From Apteryx mantelli (lineage: Eukaryota; Chordata; Aves; Apterygiformes; Apterygidae): 64,000 nucleotides of DNA. Under the pieces are notes generated by a model that worked only from the letters and a program-made list of their open reading frames with translations, was not told where the DNA came from and did not search any database. Shown here piece by piece: positions 60,801 through 64,000 of the stretch. The first letter of the stretch is position 1, and each line of letters opens with the position of its first letter. Where the stretch lies: positions 84,314,007-84,378,006 of the forward strand of contig NC_089978.1 in assembly GCF_036417845.1 (NCBI RefSeq), read 5' to 3'. A program made the position numbers and the translations under genes.

Positions 60801-62828
60801 TGAGACCACACTGGAGACAGCAAACTTTGCTCACTTAGTGACTTGCACATCAAACTCACTGTTCAGTCTGTACAGCAGAAGTGGTAGGATGAGTTGATAT
60901 ACAATGCATGCGCTGAAATATGGTTGAATCTGTTCTTGGCTGTACCAATGACTTGTTGGTGGATCTTGTGCCTCTTGGGTGCTCTTCTCTTTGCCTCAGG
61001 TTTTCCATCTGCAAAACTGAGATGATATTATCATTCCTTGTGAACCAAAAGGACTACAGATGAAAAAAGCTCAAAAAAGGGCTTGATGCTACTATTCATA
61101 ATGATTTGAAATAAAGAAGTATAGGGACACACAAGGTTATGTAGCAGAGGGCTGTTATCCTGGAGTATTTTAGTGCAAGCCCATCATTTCCATAGTTCCA
61201 TAGTAATAAACTTGTTCAGGTGTATTGTTCTGATAAAAATTGGCCTTTTTCTTCTGTCCTACAAGGTGGTATAATTTGGCTTCAGTGACCTTATAGCATC
61301 TTTGTCCACATCAGCCTTTTTCAGAAAAATTGGGGTGGTTGCATCCCCCTTAAGCAGATCTACTCATGTGCCTAAAAAGCAGGAGGGCTACACTGAACAA
61401 GCACCAAAATTTTTGCTACCAGATAATCTGCTCCAAGGACTCAAAAGCCTTGTGTGAACAATGGTGTAACTAGAAGCCAGGCATAGTCTGCTGACAGCTC
61501 TCACAACATTGGTACCATTTTTTCTTGGTAAATGACAGACTTTTTACATTTATGAATTACCTCAGTTTAGTCTTAAATGATCCTAGCTTGGATTTCTTAG
61601 CATGTCCTATTATGATATAGTTGCCTGTTTAAAGTGGTCATCTGGCCAAACAGGAAAAAGCTCTTATATATTCCAGGGAACTGTATAGTCTCCCCAATGT
61701 TATTTCAAGGGAGTGAAGAAACATTTTTTTTCCTTCTCCTAATACCATCTGACAGGATGCAGAGTTCACAATTCATGACTCAAGTGACCTCTTATTCCTA
61801 TGCTAAAAACATTTCCTAAAACCTTGAATAATACTAATGAAGGTTAAATGGAATGTCACTTTCTAACAATTATCAGAAATCAAAATATACTGTCCTGCAA
61901 AGGGCTGCCACAAGGCCTACACATTTTTAAGGATGAAAAATGCCAGAAAAAACTCTCAGTAAAAAACTCTCAGAGTAAAAAATTGTAAAAGATTTTGTAG
62001 TCCAATAACTGATCTTGGATGATCATCTATCTGGAGTCCAAATTCTTTCAAGTATGTATTTGGAAGCATGTTTGTTATCTTTACTTGGATAATCTAGAAG
62101 ATACTACTTCACTTACACAGACTATTTAAAATGTTCACTGTTTGTGAGGGCGTACACTATAATGAAAGCAGTAGCAGAGATACGTATCTGAAAATTGGAC
62201 TGTATGACAATGAATGATGACTGAAGAAAATACAGAGTTTGTTTCTGGGGGAGGAAATGGAGTGGCAACATCTTAGAACAATGGAACTTGTGATTGCATG
62301 TGGACAGAAAGGGAGACATACAGAGCACAGTCTTCAGAAGTGAGTTCCCATTTCCAAAAGCTGGGAGCTAGGGAAAGGCAAACAGACTGGCCCACTTCCA
62401 GAGCCATAAAAATATTTCCTTCCTTCCTGAATTCAAAGGAATAAACACAGCAAGAAATATCACCCCCACTTTACAACTCATAGTGCTGCATTATTAAATC
62501 CAGGACATTTTTGTATTTGTATTGATTTTTGTTGTATCTATTGGAATCTCAGTGAAATAATTTTTTCCTCCCTTGTGTAACCTTTTGTTGTTCATGCTCT
62601 GAAAACACATTCAGTGTTCATTACAGCCTGGATTCAATAGTCCGTCCAGGCAATGGAGAGGGTTCAACCAACTGCAATAAGATTTGGACCCAATCAAACA
62701 GAGTACAGAGAAGAATACCTGGCAAACGGCGTATGTGAGCGCAAAGCCAAAGACAGACTCCTGCAGTCACTGAATTCAGTGGTATACCTCCCTTTGACTT
62801 CAGGGATGCAGACTCAAATCCAGAGCTT
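57863..62828. other. Non-coding stretch, no gene seen
   Basis: AT-rich, with unusually few open frames over 60 codons between 58.04 and 61.63 kb. It contains a short tandem repeat at 61947-61974 (AAAAAACTCTCAGT then AAAAAACTCTCAGA). No RNA gene, transposon or exon was recognised. Confidence 0.55.
61947..61974. repeat. 14-bp tandem duplication
   Basis: AAAAAACTCTCAGT (61947-61960) is followed by AAAAAACTCTCAGA (61961-61974), 13 of 14 identical, with a further partial AGTAAAAAA after it. Confidence 0.93.
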
Positions 62829-62848
62829 ACCTGGGAGAATGAGAAGCT
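62825..62848 (-). promoter_or_regulatory. Fused acceptor/donor string on the minus strand
   Basis: Read on the minus strand, the pyrimidine tract CTTCTCATTCTCCCAG runs directly into GTAAGC, with the junction between 62831 and 62830. It has the same fused 3'/5' splice layout as the plus-strand site at 36.7 kb, but the branch point is poor and the last donor base is C. One such match is not surprising by chance. Confidence 0.15.
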
Positions 62849-64000
62849 GATTCTCTGCCACAATATAATGCAATCATGAAGGCAGAGAATATTCCTTGCA
62901 GTCCATTTGGTCAAAGTGAATTATTCTGTGCAGCAGGGTGTCTCCAAATTGCCGCTCCCAAACACTCAAAGTGCAACTCACTGACATCTCCACACCTCTC
63001 CCAGCTTATTTATCTTGCAGACCTCTGGGAGAGGAACTAAACTAGGTCACATGGCAGGAAAGGAGTATATGTCACATGGTGACAAAAGAACTCCAGTGTC
63101 TGGATTTGCATCTTCTAATAGGTCTTCCTATGTCCCAGCACCGACAGGTAGCTGAATGGTTGCTTGATCCTGGTTGTAGTTCTTTACTCCTTTGCCATTG
63201 CAGGGCCTCACAGGACTGGAACTGCTGGGGTCTAGGTCATGCCAATCAGCTGTATGGGATCATAGACCAAGAAATAGACTGCAGTGCTGCAAATATGTGA
63301 GATACGGTAAGTATATGTGAGATATGGTAAGCTGTGCCTTGGAAGGTCATGGCCCTCAATTTTTTGCATGTTGAGTCAATGTAGATACTGCAGCATAAGG
63401 AGCCACACCACTGCAGATCAGGCAGCTGTAAGGTGCAGGTTCTCCTGGAGATGCATGCAGTGTATTTGCTGGAAGGCAGGAGCAGAGCAGGTCTGACAGG
63501 CAGGGAGTATGAAGTTGGTTTGGTGGGTGAGATGGAGTTGGTTTTATGAAATAGCACTGGGGAATGTGACAGAATGGTGAAGTTAGTAGACTTAGGGTTG
63601 GAGTTATAATCTGGGGAGAGATTTGGGTTTTGAAGGGAAAGCATAACTTGTAACTGTATTAAAGTTTTGGAGAGTGGCTATCAGGGTCTGGTAAGCTGTC
63701 CACCACACCGTTATGAGGGACTCTCAGTAGAATTTGAGGGCCAGTCTTTATATCCCCTCACAGACACATTTTAGCTTTTGCATTATGCTCTGCCAATTAA
63801 CGTTATCATATACCTGAGCTCTGAATGAAGAACACTGGTTCATGTTACATGAGGTGAAAGAAATTGTTAGTCCTAATACAAATATCCTAATACATGTAAA
63901 AAGATAATACTGCTATAGATTATTTTTACTTCACTGATAAAACAGGCTGTGATATTAGCACCTGGAGAAACTGCAAAATCACCATGAAAGGGAAAAATGC
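62849..64000. other. Non-coding stretch, no gene seen
   Basis: Contains the 20-bp tandem duplication annotated separately. The open frame at 63246-63644 (minus, 132 codons, Ser/Thr/Pro-rich) arises from purine-rich plus-strand sequence at 63470-63640 and is probably chance. Confidence 0.5.
63293..63332. repeat. 20-bp tandem duplication carrying two donor-like GGTAAG strings
   Basis: ATATGTGAGATACGGTAAGT (63293-63312) and ATATGTGAGATATGGTAAGC (63313-63332) match at 18 of 20 bases. Each copy contains GGTAAG, so the duplication creates two adjacent weak donor sites. Confidence 0.93.

Overview
This window looks like avian (or at least archosaur/sauropsid) nuclear DNA, and it contains no protein-coding gene that I can identify. 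The organism call rests on one solid feature. The first 775 bases are the 3' end of a CR1 LINE retrotransposon, with the C-terminal part of its ORF2 and the characteristic terminal ATTCTGTG octamer repeats. The very low density of recognisable transposons elsewhere fits a bird better than a turtle or crocodilian, but I cannot separate these from the sequence alone.

Layout. Bases 1-775 are the CR1 fragment, cut by the window edge. The rest is AT-leaning, unique-looking DNA with short microsatellites, such as (TAA)n near 0.97 kb, (AAAC)n near 17.1 kb, a GACA/GATA hairpin near 19.95 kb, (AAAG)n near 20.1 kb, a CA/TG tract near 41.4 kb and (ATTT)n near 50.8 kb. Four pockets stand out by GC or CpG content: 6.96-7.40 kb, 14.40-14.67 kb, 39.34-39.77 kb and 47.2-47.7 kb. 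All other open frames are short, overlap in several frames, often lack an ATG, and match no family that I recognise. I treat them as chance.

The window is therefore best read as intergenic DNA or the interior of one or more very long introns. The most interesting leads are transcript-structure signals. At 14.40-14.67 kb a CpG cluster carries a consensus TATA box followed by a strong splice donor. At 36.69-36.71 kb a branch point, pyrimidine tract, CAG and GTGAGT are joined with no exon between, which is the layout of a recursive splice (ratchet) site. At 56.81-57.20 kb there is a terminal-exon-like arrangement (acceptor, 87-codon open frame, stop, AATAAA cluster) containing a 27-bp tandem duplication. 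Several short exon-like segments lie at 25.2, 30.5, 43.3 and 57.8 kb. Pseudo-exons are common in vertebrate introns, so these need RNA evidence.

I did not find tRNA, rRNA, CRISPR, endogenous retrovirus structure or any operon-like organisation. Beyond the CR1 element, confidence is low and the entries say so. I read the plus strand more thoroughly than the minus strand for splice signals.
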